DNA from: Macrocystis pyrifera
Lineage: Eukaryota > Sar > Phaeophyceae > Laminariales > Laminariaceae
Length of the DNA: 64,000 nt
Assembly (NCBI GenBank): GCA_031763025.1
Contig: JASSKH010000002.1
Coordinates: 12,021,468 to 12,085,467, forward strand
Direction: 5' to 3'
In this document: positions 45,569-56,740 of the stretch, in pieces
How positions within the stretch are numbered: position 1 is the first letter of the stretch
Layout: every line of letters begins with the position of its first letter
Notes under the pieces: generated by a model
Database searches by the model: none
What the model saw: the letters and a program-made list of their open reading frames with translations, nothing else
Told to the model about the DNA's origin: nothing
Translations under genes and position numbers: made by a program

Positions 45569-47400
45569 GACTTTCGAAGGTGGACATGCATATGCTGGCA
45601 AACATGATACCAGTCATTGTCGAAATCGTCGCAAGACGTCGTACTCCCCTCGAGCATAAAATCGTACTTCGACCACCGCCCGCTGGAACGCAACTGGGTC
45701 ACGAAAAATGCAGAGTAGATGACAGCTACGAGGCAGTACTCAACGCCTATCATCAAAATGGGTGACGGTGCCGGCGGCTCTCCGGCGTCCTCGTAGATGT
45801 CTACACGTGCAGACGCGAAGAAAACGCGATCTGGGGCGTTGTCTACACTCCAAGGGAGAATCGATCATATGGATGTGCTGACGTGCCGGGCGCAGCCCTC
45901 GTCGCAGGTGGGGCACGGAGCAGGCCCGAGAAATGAGAAGTCGGAGGCGGTTCCGGTCAGGAACAAGGCATTGACTGCATCCTGGAGTGACTGGGGTGGT
46001 CCCTGCGGAATCAAGACTGGTGCGGGATTTTGCCATCGTGCACATTGAGATGCGGTTACCTCGATATGGCCATGGTTCTCGATATGGCAATCGGTAGTGT
46101 AGTGCCAGTTGAAGCCGAGAGCCGTCCGAGTGTACATGATACGAGCATGCCGTTCCACGACGTCACCTGGCCATCCGCTGTTGGGGTGGAGTTGATCATC
46201 AGGTCGAAGGGCGGTCGCTTCGTATATGGAGCCCGGCGTTCCCATTACGGATCCTGCGCCCGGTAGGCCGCTACTACCAAGGATCTTGTCACGTGCCTGA
46301 GCCAAAGACTCCTGCATTCCGCAAAAGAATGCGACGCATACCGCACGAAATGATAAAATAAAAAGTTTAGAAGACACATTAAAGCACAACGTAGTATATA
46401 TATATGGGTACTGCAGGCGTCGGTAAGTATTGGGGGGTATTATTATGACGAGATGTAGATAACAAAACAAGCAAGAACTTACCAAGAGGGCGCGTTGGAG
46501 AGGCTTGCCGTCGAACATGCAGGCACGCACAGCCGCAAGAGTGGAGAAGAAGATGGTTCCAGCTAGCTGGTGTTGCCATGGTTAGGTTGGGGAGAGGGTG
46601 TCCTTCCCTAGCAGCTATAGCGGAGGCGATGGCGGCGTTGAAGAAGCAATAGTTGTTCTCATTGGGCGACAGAAAGGGTAAAGGGCGGATGGAGCCGGTG
46701 TCTGTTTGTCCGTCGTTCGTGTGGGATGTATAACTAGCCGGAGGACTTGTCGTGGCCGGTCGGAATGTAGAGGGATCATCCAAGAACAACGCTAGTGTAG
46801 CCTCGTCGAGGCGTTCGAGGTAGTCGATCATAGCCGCTACATCGTCGTCGTCCTGTGGGTGGGTCAGATCGTCGAGAGTAACCGGCGACAGCAAGAACAG
46901 CTTGCTGGCATCGGTCGCTCGGGACAGAGCGACGTAGACAGCCGCGCTGTCCATATAGCTGTCTACTGGCTTGCAAATGTCGATCACAAGTTTAGGGATG
47001 GTTTCGCCTTGCGCTCCATAGGCTGAGAAATAAATACCAAGAGACAGAGGCACCTGCATTCTGTTGATGGTGAATTTCCCCCTGCCTTCACCAACGATGG
47101 AGAACTTCTTGTTAACCGGACAGCAGGCGATGACACCTCGAGGGAGTCCGTCCAGCTTCAGCCCATTTCTGTCAGCGGCGTCGATGTAGATGAGCACTCG
47201 CGTAGGTGGTTATGTAGTTCGACGACATGATATCCAGTCACCTTATTACGAAGGTATGGGTCTCGCGGGTCGAACTCGATGTCCACGACTACCACGTCGG
47301 CGTTGTTAGTCACACCGAGAAGGACGTATTGGCGCTGTTTTCTGAGTACGACAGGGGTACCAATCGCCAGGCACGAGATCTGCGATAAATAACTCGTCTT
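45569..47400 (-). pseudogene. PIF1-like helicase / USP-like protease fusion, copy M
   Basis: From about 47400 the frame reads CLAIGTPVVLRKQ and NNADVVVVDIEFDP, the helicase domain-2B entry, shifts phase near 47.2 kb, and continues with NRMQVPLSLGIYFSAYGAQGET (motif V) and VYVALSRAT (motif VI). After a DDDD-rich linker comes NENNYCFFNAAIASAIA, the Cys box of a C19-type protease (Cys codon 46646-46648). An intron lies at 46322-46482. The second exon holds QSLQDAVNALFLTG, CPTCDEGC and the histidine-box relic YCLVAVIYSAFFVTQL, in which the His is deleted. A frameshift lies in exon 1 and a stop at about 45.87 kb. Confidence 0.72.
46322..46482 (-). other. Spliceosomal intron, copy M
   Basis: 161 bp, GTAAGT donor and TGCAG acceptor, at the same place and phase as the intron of copy N. 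Confidence 0.75.
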
Positions 47401-47420
47401 GGAGTCGTATATTACGGGAG

Positions 47421-47787
47421 ACCATAGTTAATTGTTATTGCCCTCGATGAAATGCATTCGAGCGCTCTTCTCAGTTTGTTTGTCTCTTTTTTTGTGAAGT
47501 CGCAGGTGGAGTTGATGAGAGTGACGGGAGAGGCCAGTCGAGACCAGCACAGACAGAACCCCAGAGTGCTGTGTTTGGCTCGGGCAGAGCGTCTACTTGT
47601 TGACCATCGGTACCACTTGTTATAGTACTCGGCGGGGACATATATCCAGCAGCAGCACACGAAGACGGAACGACAACCTGCACCAGTACCACAGCAATGG
47701 GATCGATATCATTGAGGTGTAATTGGGGTTGTAGGGTTAAATACAAGACTGGTGGCCAATGAAAAACGAAACATGAACGGGGAGAGA
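47421..47787. other. No clear gene; possible upstream helicase remnant
   Basis: Short minus-strand frames (for example RALECISSRAITINYGLP near 47.45 kb) could belong to the helicase but cannot be assigned. Confidence 0.3.
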
Positions 47788-48310
47788 TCTCCAACAATCA
47801 GTCAGAAAGCTGACGGTGATCTCTTGGCCAAAGCAGAACATGTCGGTCGGTTGTTTATTACAACAAGTAAACCACAGATTGACAAGAAATCTCTGTACCG
47901 CGAGATAGTTGTTGTTGGCGAAATGAGAACTGAGGTGGATGCATGCTCTAGGGGGCAAAAGCTTGCCGCCGGCGTCCTACGGTATCCTCCCGAACCTGAA
48001 CAAAGCCCATTTTTTGTTGTGTGCTGTTACACATTCGACAGATTGACATATTTTCGATTGCCGGGTTATTATTTTCGAGAGTACCGATGCATACGATGAG
48101 GATCGCAAAATACAAATTAAGGCGAAAAGTAGAGAGTAATCAACTAACTGCTGTTGTAAAGACCTACGATAGTATGCAATTTTGAGTCATTCTTTTTGCG
48201 AGTACCGAAACATACGACGAGGATCGCAAAATACAAGTAAAGGCGAAAAGTAGAAAGTAATCAACTATCTGATGCTTGTTGTTGTAAAATACCTACGAGA
48301 GTAGATAGAG
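47788..48310. repeat. R7 repeat with ~125 bp duplication
   Basis: GCGAAAAGTAGA(G/A)AGTAATCAACTA preceded by GAGGATCGCAAAATACAA occurs at about 48097-48143 and 48220-48266. The first part matches 41755-41925. Confidence 0.6.
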
Positions 48311-50619
48311 TGTTAGCGCAGAACGAAAATTGAGCAGGGTATTTTCGTCGGTAAACTTATCCAAAAATGAAGTTTATCCGGCATGCGCTTTATCAATTTC
48401 TAAATATTGGCATGAATTTAAGATCTTCTCGCAAAACGAACGGAGGGGTGTCCATGTGCAGTAAATGGCCGCACTTCATGGTCTTACCTCCTATGGGCAG
48501 TTAAACTCATTTGGCGCGAAGCGCCAAAACATAATTGGGAGCGAAGCGACCAAACAAAACGCGGTGTGTACAGGCTCTCAATGTTTTACGAGTGTCTGCC
48601 TGTAATAGTCGTGTTTCTGCATTACCGATTGCGAGAGCTGTACGTTACCGATCTTCACAACCCCTGTATCTGCAGAAGCAGGCCATCTTGAGCTAACGCG
48701 TGGGGCTTGTCTCGTTGCAAGCCATCTCGAGTTGTGCTCGCATTATTTGGTCGATGTTTGATATTACAACATTACGAGCACCCACCGTGAATGAGCTTCT
48801 TTCCCGACCGAGTGAAATGAAGAAGTATAAACGAGTCCGAGCAGGTGGAAGGCTATGCAAGGTGGAAACACAAACATGTACCAATCGCATCTTCTCTTGT
48901 ACGTGGTACATATTGGCAATATCGAGTAATTTCTTTGGCCCATAATGTGGTATCATGTTTTGACGTTGTTAATGGTTTGCCCCTCGACAGTAGCAGTCGT
49001 GAATCCTATTTGGTTAAATCGCGCAGAAGCAGTCTTTGTTGATCACTGCTCCCACATCCCCCCGAAGCATACAAACAAAAAAACGCTCTTCACGTATAGC
49101 TCAAGCGCACCCCGCTCTTGGATGCTGTGCACCGACCGAAAGTGTCGGGTGTAGTTGCATGGAGAGTATACCTACAATTCGTGCGAAACAATCAAGGCAC
49201 GTGAAAACGTTGAATGGCAGAATGCGCAACACAAGAAAACACCATCATCATCTTGTTCTCAAAGGGGTAATAAGGTTGGCTAAAACCTATGATATCTACT
49301 TGAACCATATGGAGTCAATGTACACGCTGCACGCGTCGTACATCATATAGTTTGATCTGAGTAGTACTCTCCAAATTGCCTGCAAGTGACACACACTGCT
49401 ATTGCCTGTGCGACCGACCAGAATTGAAGCCCGCCTGATGTATTTCGTCTCAGGCGCATCCAACTCGTACCGCCGACTGAATTTACAGACGGCGTTCTTC
49501 TCTGTCGACTGTCTTAAGTCGCGGCAACGCTCGTCTGGTACACAGCAGTGAATGTGCCCTCCCACCTAGTGATCCAAACAACTGATTCTGGTGTTATTTT
49601 TATGCCCCCACTGTCACATAATACCCAGTTGATACGACGTGCAGGCAAACGTGCCGCTGTCATTGATGACTGCACAGCAATGCTCTGGTGTCCCCTAATC
49701 TCGAACAGCTTGATGTTCTGCATACTATTTGTTTAAACTGAAGGTCGTCGTTGATTCACTCTGCCACGCGTGGCGCCTGCAGGACCTCCACCATCCACGG
49801 GGTCGCGCAACTTGTCCTGATGGGCTCATATTTCTCTCGAACGGGCCTTAGCGCTTCCCTGCTGATGCCTTCGTCACCACCCGTGGGGCGCGGGATGGGG
49901 GTAGCACATGTCATGCTAGCTCAACAACAGCAAATACATTACCAGAACGGTATAGGACCTCGCTCGAGCACCCAGAACTACAGAAAACGGGATAAGTTTT
50001 TATTCGATGTTTTAATAGTACGCCTCAAGGTGGCCAGCCTTGTTGCTCAAAATCGAGACGACCGCAATATTTTTCTGCTTCCATATCCGCGACGACATCG
50101 CACACTTCAATGACGGATTAGGAAAGTGTACGGAGCTCCGTCGGTACGACGAGCGCCATTAATGGGGTTCTGGGCTTGAGGGGTGGCCGGTATGTCTTAC
50201 TAGGGCGGCAGGCGACTCGAACAAATCGGAAGCGAAACAGACCTGCTCGAGTGGTATGCATCAAGCTCCAGGACTGCGTAGCAGCATTGATTTAACCGTG
50301 ACATAATTCCTCAATACCTCCCGCACGTTTGACATCCAATACCTCCCGCGCTTTTGGCATCCTGCTACGATAACTGGATTGGGCCCCAACGTCACAGTAA
50401 GATATATCGTGGAAATCCAGTTCGGATAAATCACGTTGCTCAACAGAACGACGACGATTATTTCACACGGGCGAGTACAACCTATCTATGAAGGCAACAG
50501 CAAATATTGCGTTTCAATGTCGGAACAGAAACACTGATTAAGTCAGTGGCACCGTATCCAGCACTCGATCAAGCTATTCCTACATGGCCCCGTGTACCAG
50601 CTGTTCACATCCCCCCCTT
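48311..50619. other. No gene recognised
   Basis: Frames up to 120 codons are present but show no domain or repeat partner. A short duplication of CAATACCTCCCGC is seen at about 50314 and 50339. Confidence 0.4.
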
Positions 50620-50700
50620 GAAAGTTATGCTCCGTCCCTGCATGATAGGGATGCGAGGGTCTATGGTCGTACGACTACGACCATTCATGATATGTATTAC
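50620..50700 (+). repeat. Diverged poly(C)-retroposon tail fragment
   Basis: It shares TGCTCCGTCCC, AGGGATGC, GGGTCTATGGTCGTACGAC and CATGATA in the same order as the 3' part of the elements at 6.6 and 7.2 kb, but in plus orientation. The poly(C) tail itself is not preserved. Confidence 0.7.
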
Positions 50701-51880
50701 GAATATTAAATAGGACCTACGGTACACACAAAACCTATGTATTTCGCTGTTTTTACTCGCAATATTTGGTCCTATTTACTATGGTCCCCCGTAGTAGTAC
50801 ACCCCCCTACTCCTTACGTCAGCAATATCGTGGTGATCAAGAGTGGCCATAGAATCTCCCTGCATGTGAGCAGATGCATATACACTCTTCTGCACCGTTT
50901 GTACTGCAAGCACGCTAATACGTTAGAAAGCCAGCCGCATAATACTCCCTTGCCTGGATATTATATTGGCAGGCCATCGGAATCAGTCTGTCTGTCAGTC
51001 AGCCTTGACGTGCAGCCTTCCTCGCTTCCCCCCTCAGCAAAGATTGCTGGGTCTTTAAGCAGATTGACCCACCAAAATGGGCCGCCGATACTAATATAGC
51101 TCAGAAGAAGATCTCATCATGTTCATGATGACGGAATCATCCTGTTAGAGGTGGCAACGAACAAGAATAGGACAAAACAGCAGTGACAACGTCGTATGTT
51201 GTGCGGAATAGTGACAACTTACTTGAGGGGAAACCCAGTCAAAATCCTTGCCAGGTTGCGGCCGTATATTCACTCGACAACACGGCACTCGACGAACTTA
51301 AATGAGATCAAGTCTCGCGCCCGACGTGAATTTCACGTATACCGTTGAAGCTACCCTTCAGTACGTACGAATGAAGCGATGCCACTCCCACTCGTTTTTC
51401 ATGTCTACATGGTCTTGACTCCTGATCTTGTGGCGGAGGGCCTGCTCCACCGCCTCGAATTCCTCTGCGCTTCCTTCATAAAAACGCATCTCCCAACCAT
51501 AGAAAAACAATGCAGACCACGGTTGCTGCCTTGTGTAACGGTAGGTAAAGTGTAGAGAGAGCTCGTGGGGTGGAGGCGACAGCCATCTACTGGAGGGATT
51601 GCTGTGCAGGTTGCGACCGGCATACGGCAATTGTGCAAGTTGTGACGCACCAAACAGGTGCCTCCCTCGTAGGCAACTCTCTTACAGCAGTCAGTACCTG
51701 GTATAACAGCAGTGCAGTACCTCTCCTGCGCACACTGGTACAAGTATATACGTGCAGTCAGTACGGGAGGCGTGAAACATTCAGGCAACTGCTGCTGTTG
51801 TGATAGACGGTACGAGCACAGATGCCTTTGTGAAGTCCGTACGTCACAAGCAGTCTTAAAGATCTGCTGGAGGGACCTCT
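50701..51880. other. No gene recognised
   Basis: Unclassified sequence with scattered TACCTGGTA and GTACGTAC-type motifs. Confidence 0.4.
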
Positions 51881-52074
51881 GTTCGAATGTGCTTGTTCAG
51901 TATTTGACGGTTTCATGGCTATTCGGTATATTGGCTTATTATGAGATTATATAGTGGTTACTTCTGTGGGTGTACGCGATACCCACCAGAGTCACTTCCA
52001 TCTGTATCTACTCTGCCGGGAGAATAATACTAAAACCTGAATCATCATATTTCTTCGCCTGGGACTTATCAACA
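51881..52074 (+). repeat. R8 repeat, uninterrupted copy
   Basis: It matches 54960-55009 joined to 56597-56740. It therefore shows the sequence before R1 copy F inserted, with the junction at 51930/51931 (TATA|TTGG). Confidence 0.8.
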
Positions 52075-52108
52075 CTCTAGAGTTTTTCAACGTTGGCAAC
52101 CTAGGCTC

Positions 52109-52700
52109 ATGGGTGACGAAGTAGAAGATCTTCGGGCTATGGTATTAGAGCAGGGCCTCGCCCTCGAGGAGCTGCAGCGGGCGGCCGCCGACGCAGAGGA
52201 GCGTCGAAAGGCGAATCACGCCGAGATCCTCGAGATGATGGCACAGATGGGGTCCGGTAGACAGCAACAGCTATCTACTGCAGTTGGAGCATGGAGAGAT
52301 GCTTCAACGCTAGCGTCGGAACACTCCGACGTTGGCAACGGGAGCCGGGAGGGTAAACGCGTTTCCGCGGAAGATCGCCACCTCGGTGGAAAAGGGAGCA
52401 GAAGATGTGTTGGTGCTCTTGGAGTATGCCGGAGATACGACGGCGTGATTAGTGGAGAAGAAAAAGCCCTGCGGTGGGAGCAACAAAACCGTGGGCGCCT
52501 CCGTGGGGAGTGGCACGGAGGATAACAAGGCGTGAGAAACTTTACGTGCGCACCTCACCCAGGGAGATTGTGGTGGGGCTGGGAGCTGTGGGGATGGGAG
52601 ACATATCTGCACATTTTCGCGTGAAGTCGCACGGTGAGCCAGGCCGTGTGCACCCGGCCACCCATTTGGCATGGTCGGGAAAGCCGCGTACGTGATACGC
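52109..52700 (+). pseudogene. Possible gag-like coiled-coil protein fragment
   Basis: The frame at 52109-52525 starts MGDEVEDLRAMVLEQGLALE and continues as a charged heptad-like helix (ELQRAAADAEERRKANHAEI), then becomes Arg/Gly-rich in a way that suggests a phase change. An alternative phase reads AFPRKIATSVEKGAEDVLVLLEY after about 52.35 kb. GC-rich codon use differs from the flanks. Short coiled-coil openings are common in retroelement gag proteins. No knuckle or enzyme domain follows, so the identity is open. Confidence 0.35.
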
Positions 52701-52837
52701 GCACTCGACTACGGTGTGGTAGTGGTCGAGGAAGCGGACGTGGGGGGAATCGGGTGCTGCTGCAGCAGTACTAGTAACGAAGGGGGGCACGTCTGCATCG
52801 GCAACAAGTCGCGTGACACAGCAGTCGCGTGCACACG

Positions 52838-52935
52838 ACGACAGCAGCAGCAGGAGGAGCAGCAGCAGCGGGAGGTCAGGAACAGCAGCAGCAGCAGCCG
52901 CGGAAGGTCAGCAGCAGCAGCAGCGGGAGATCGTG
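52838..52935. repeat. CAG/AGC-rich microsatellite
   Basis: Interrupted CAGCAG/GGAG triplets. All phases give low-complexity Ser, Gln or Ala runs. No sign of use as coding sequence. Confidence 0.8.
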
Positions 52936-53099
52936 GGTGGGGCAGGCGTGGTTGGATCGTCCGCTGGATCCTTTTATGGGTCCAGCAACACGCGGGGCGA
53001 GGGGATGGCGTCTGCACTCGTAATAGTAGGTCTTCGATCCACTATTACCTTGTGAAGTTTGTTACTTTTCACGACGAGGGTAGAAATTTCGTGAATTGA

Positions 53100-54959
53100 T
53101 TCGTAGTACGTACGAGTACGTATGAAATGTGCGACAATGACGTTCATACTAGATGATACGTACGGAAGTATTGTTTGGACTTCTTTTTCTGGAAGATATA
53201 CGTGATGAGTACCCCCCCGTCCCTCACCTGGTAGTTGAAAAGTGGTATTTTCGTGTTTTGGTTAGAAATGTTACTGCCGAATACGACATCCACTGCCCTT
53301 CGATGCGCTCCGTGTTCGATGTGGGCAGGCCCAGAAGAGCAACTGGACAAATACCATACATTAATATCGCATATTTCAAAGGTTTGGAAGGAATCTGCGG
53401 GCAAGTGTGTATTTATGTTGCGGGAAGGTCGTGAAGTGGACAGACAGGTATCTCGCCAGCTGGAGCTTTTTAGTAATTCGGCTACTTAGCGGGCGGGAGG
53501 TTATGTCTAGTATTTCTGGTGGATATTCGGAGGAGTAGTTTTCTCTTGCGATTGGATACAGCTGTCGGTCGAAATACTTTTTTGATCTTACAAATGGAGA
53601 TATGTCTTTTTCGACCGGATTTGGATTCGTTCCGGATAAAGGAAAGTCGATACATACCGTTTACGACGTGTTAGGGAATACTAAATTATATGGTAGTTAT
53701 CGTTCTTTCCGGGTAAGTACTGGATGATATATAGGATATGCATCGTTTATTACTGGTTACGGAGATCTGAATGGTGTGCGTTATATTTTGTAGCCCGGGA
53801 AAGTCGTGAATTGTACGAAGAAGGTATAGTATCGTCTACTGTAGGTTCGTCAAATGGAGATGTGTCATTTTCGACTGGGTGTGGATTCGTTCCGGTTAAG
53901 TCGTATATGATAAAAAACCATTTGCGACGTGTTAGGGATAAAATTATGTGGTAGTCATCGTTCTTCCCGTCGGGTACGTGGTGGATGATTTGTGGGATAT
54001 GTATTGTTTACCACTGATGAGGGATCTCTGAACGTTACGGAATATATTTTCTATCCCGGGAAAGTCGCAAATGGTACGGAGGTATACTATCGTCTACTCG
54101 ACGGTATACGTAGCCTTTGGTTTTGCCTGGAGTTTTGAAATACATAAATTTTCATGTTCAAATCAAACAGTCTTTGTGGTATAGACCGGACCAGAAGGTG
54201 ACTGGTGGGACGGATATTTATTAGTTGACGGATTGGCGAATTAAGAGTACGTGGTGCACCTTGAGAGGTGTATTGCAGATGCAGCGGTATTGGTGGACAC
54301 TGATTTCATTGAATTTGGCAGGAATTTGTCTTTGTACTGCGGTCTATTGGTTGCAGAACAAGGGAGGGTATGCTTATTCTTGATGGGTTGTTCTACCACC
54401 AATATTGTATTTCCGAACTTGATGGGTGATTGAAATCTTGTTCGCGAGTTGGAAGATGAAATATTGTGGATATGATTATTCATGATTAAGGGTGATGAAA
54501 ATCTCGGTTCACGAGTGGGAAGGTGAATTATTTCAGGGAACAAGGATAGCTAGTGAACTGAACCAGAAACAGGGAGTGTTTTTCTTTTTGGTTCTGACAC
54601 AAAACGGATATTGTTTCGGGAATATGAAGCGCCGGGCAAACTCTATAGGGAAAGATATTTGGTATCTCGCGTTAGCTACGATCTGAGAATTTGTGCCGGG
54701 AGTAGGGGGGACAGGGAGACGTGTGTCTCGGGGAATGGGGTTCTTCGCGAGTTCTATCATTTAGCTATCTCTATGATTGTTTTGTTTTTACGGCATTGAG
54801 CTGTTGCAAAGGCGATCTGCAATAGTTTTATACGGGAGGAAGAGGTTTTTGCTTGTAAGGTACAGGTTTCCTCCTGAAATATTTTAGTCGTTTTTTATCA
54901 TGGAGATGAGTTTTGTTCTTGAATTGTCATTGCTGTTTCGCTGAAAAAGCAGGGAGTGT
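53100..54959 (+). pseudogene. Possible decayed coding region with 260 bp tandem duplication
   Basis: Several short plus-strand frames read like protein but none resembles a known domain: KVWKESAGKCVFMLREGREV (about 53.4 kb), NGDMSFSTGFGFVPDKGKS (about 53.6 kb) and IEFGRNLSLYCGLLVAEQG (about 54.3 kb). The SFSTG..GFVP motif is repeated about 260 bp later (53591 and 53851), and a second pair of matching blocks (CCCGGGAAAGTCG) lies at about 53.79 and 54.05 kb, so a unit of about 260 bp was duplicated. Many stops and phase changes follow. What the protein was is unknown. Confidence 0.35.
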
Positions 54960-55009
54960 GTTCGAATGTGCTTGTTCAGTATTTGACGGTTTCATGACTA
55001 TTCGGTATA
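54960..55009 (+). repeat. R8 repeat, left part
   Basis: Continues at 56597 after R1 copy F. Confidence 0.8.
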
Positions 55010-56020
55010 GATATACTTATAGATATCTCAACCTCTGAGCGTGCTCGGTTGGTACATCCCTGGCCTCTCAGAGCTCCCACTTGGGAATCGCCTCCGTTTA
55101 TTACTTGCCGGACCATTCCAGCGAGTCTTTGTTTTCTCCATTGCTCGTCGTACTTTCAATCCTTCTTTCCTTTTTTCTTTTTTCGTTTCGTGTGCGTGCA
55201 TGTACTCCGAGCACGGTTGCGCGGGCGAACCCGGCACCGTCGCGGGTGTCAGCGGATGCTGGAGAGTAGAGGGGGAGTTGCAAGGAGCGCGGTCGCCGCT
55301 TTCGTGCCTAGGCGTCGCGTGTGCCTCGAGACACGAGGGATGCATCAATAGGCTCTGTCTGGCCTCCATTTGTGATTTTGGATAGAGCACGTACGAGTAT
55401 TTAAGGTCCGTTCGGTATTGTAAGATAATGTTCAAGCGGTGCTTATTTTTGCGACCGGGCTGAGAGTCACAAGAGGGAGGTACCCCGAATGAGCACCAAC
55501 ATTGTCGAGCTTGCGTCGAGGTCCACGGTGAGCACCGGGCTTCACGCGAGGCGGGCGACGGGGCTCACTGTGGAAGAGAGGGAGGGAAGCTTTACCCGGA
55601 CTGAATCGGTGGCGAGATGGTCGCGAGAGGGGCGGGCGGCGTACGAGGCTGAGAGAGAAGCTCTGCTGTAAGACTTTTTCTTTTTTTCATTTTTTTCTTT
55701 TTTTGACTGGTGTAAGGTGTTCCACTCAAGTAGTAAATTATTGCACGAAAGGGGACGGGGATTTTTTTTCTTTTAGAAATTTTCGGTTTCATTTTCATTG
55801 TTTTTGCTGTGTTGCTGTGCCGTTCTGTGCTTTATCTTTCGCACATACGACGAGTACACAGTCACAGAGCATATCGAAAGAAGAAAATAAGTACCCTACC
55901 TGGGGTATGTACGTATGTACGACGTGTGACCGAGCGTAGCGGAAAACCGCCCGCGACGCGAAGCATTTGTGGCGTCCGAGCTGTTTTCTCCTGAAGCATG
56001 GCGGCGGGACTCTTGGCATT

Positions 56021-56441
56021 GAGGTATGTACGTTATTGTCCTTTTTCGCGACATGCCGTGGCATGCCGTGGCACCACCTGCGGCAAAACCTTCCACGGCA
56101 TCTTCCACGGCATACCACGGAACCTTCCACGGACTTCCACGGCATACCATGGGACCCTAACCCTAACCCTAACCCTAACCCTAACCCTAACCTAGGTGCC
56201 GTGGGCATTGGGGCGCCGTGGAGGTTGCCATGACATGCCGTGGGGTTGCCATGGAGTGCCGTGGCGGTAGCCGCGGGGGTTGCCATGGTACTACCCATGG
56301 CATGTCATGACAACCCACACGGCGTGCCATGGAATCTTATGCCACACCATGGGATGCCGTGGTGATGCCATGGTATGTCATGGGCGGTACTATGGCAATG
56401 CCACGGCATGACCACGACAAGGTCAAATAGTGTAGTACCCT
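56021..56441. mobile_element. 421 bp palindrome-rich insertion with telomere-type core
   Basis: It is flanked by GCATT at 56016-56020 and 56442-56446; R1 copies A and B show GCATT only once at this place, so the 5 bp are a target duplication. The ends GAGGTATGTAC and (inverse) AGGGTACTAC match only loosely. Inside, CCACGGCAT and its complement ATGCCGTGG, with CCATGG variants, recur densely on both sides of a CCCTAA tract. There is no coding frame. Confidence 0.85.
56155..56190 (+). repeat. Interstitial telomere-type repeat (CCCTAA)6
   Basis: Six perfect units and a partial one (CCTAGG follows). It is internal, embedded in the 421 bp insertion. TTAGGG-type repeats are the telomere sequence in many eukaryotes; here it fixes neither a chromosome end nor a lineage. 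Confidence 0.97.
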
Positions 56442-56596
56442 GCATTATCAAGTCGACAGTTCGCAGCTAACTACAGGGGCCATAAAAAAAACCATATTCA
56501 ATCATGGACCTCTGTCCGCTTCGCATAATTTGATGTTTCCTTCCTGAGCGAGCGTAGCGGGCGGCGTAGGCCGCCCGCGGAGCGAAGCGCCTTGTA

Positions 56597-56740
56597 TTGG
56601 CTTATTATGAGATTATTTGGTGGTTACTTCTGTGGGTGTACGTGATACCCACCAGGGTCACTTCTATCTGTGTCTACTCTGCCGGGATAATAATACTAGA
56701 ACCTGAAACATCATCTTTCTTCGCCTGGGACTTATCAACA
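56597..56740 (+). repeat. R8 repeat, right part
   Basis: Continuation of 54960-55009; it matches 51931-52074. Confidence 0.8.

Larger units (their letters stand above)
42370..47420 (-). mobile_element. R6 Helitron-like element, copy M
   Basis: On the minus strand it carries, in order, a PIF1-type helicase C-terminal part, a USP-like protease domain, a 500 bp tail and the terminal hairpin (42375-42395) followed by TCTAC at 42370. The whole is colinear with 60394-63182 except for a 2482 bp insertion at 43087-45568. The 5' boundary is uncertain: helicase-like sequence can be followed to about 47.4 kb, and no Rep (HUH) domain was found. Assignment to Helitrons rests on helicase type, 3' hairpin and lack of visible terminal inverted repeats. 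Confidence 0.65.
55010..56594 (+). mobile_element. R1 repeat, copy F, with nested insertion
   Basis: It starts GATATACTTATAG and ends GCGCCTTG with TA on both sides, inside an R8 repeat. Without the nested 421 bp insertion plus its 5 bp duplication it is about 1.16 kb long. The terminal hairpin GCGGGCGGCGTAGGCCGCCCGC is at 56557-56578. Comparison with 51930/51931 shows insertion between TATA and TTGG, either without duplication at A|T or with duplication of TA. Confidence 0.88.

Noticed and set aside
52838..52935. Poly-Gln coding repeat
   Set aside because: All phases give homopolymer runs and the surrounding frames are interrupted; a simple microsatellite explains it.
56155..56190. Chromosome end
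   Set aside because: Only six units, flanked on both sides by insertion and R1 sequence, with a target duplication.
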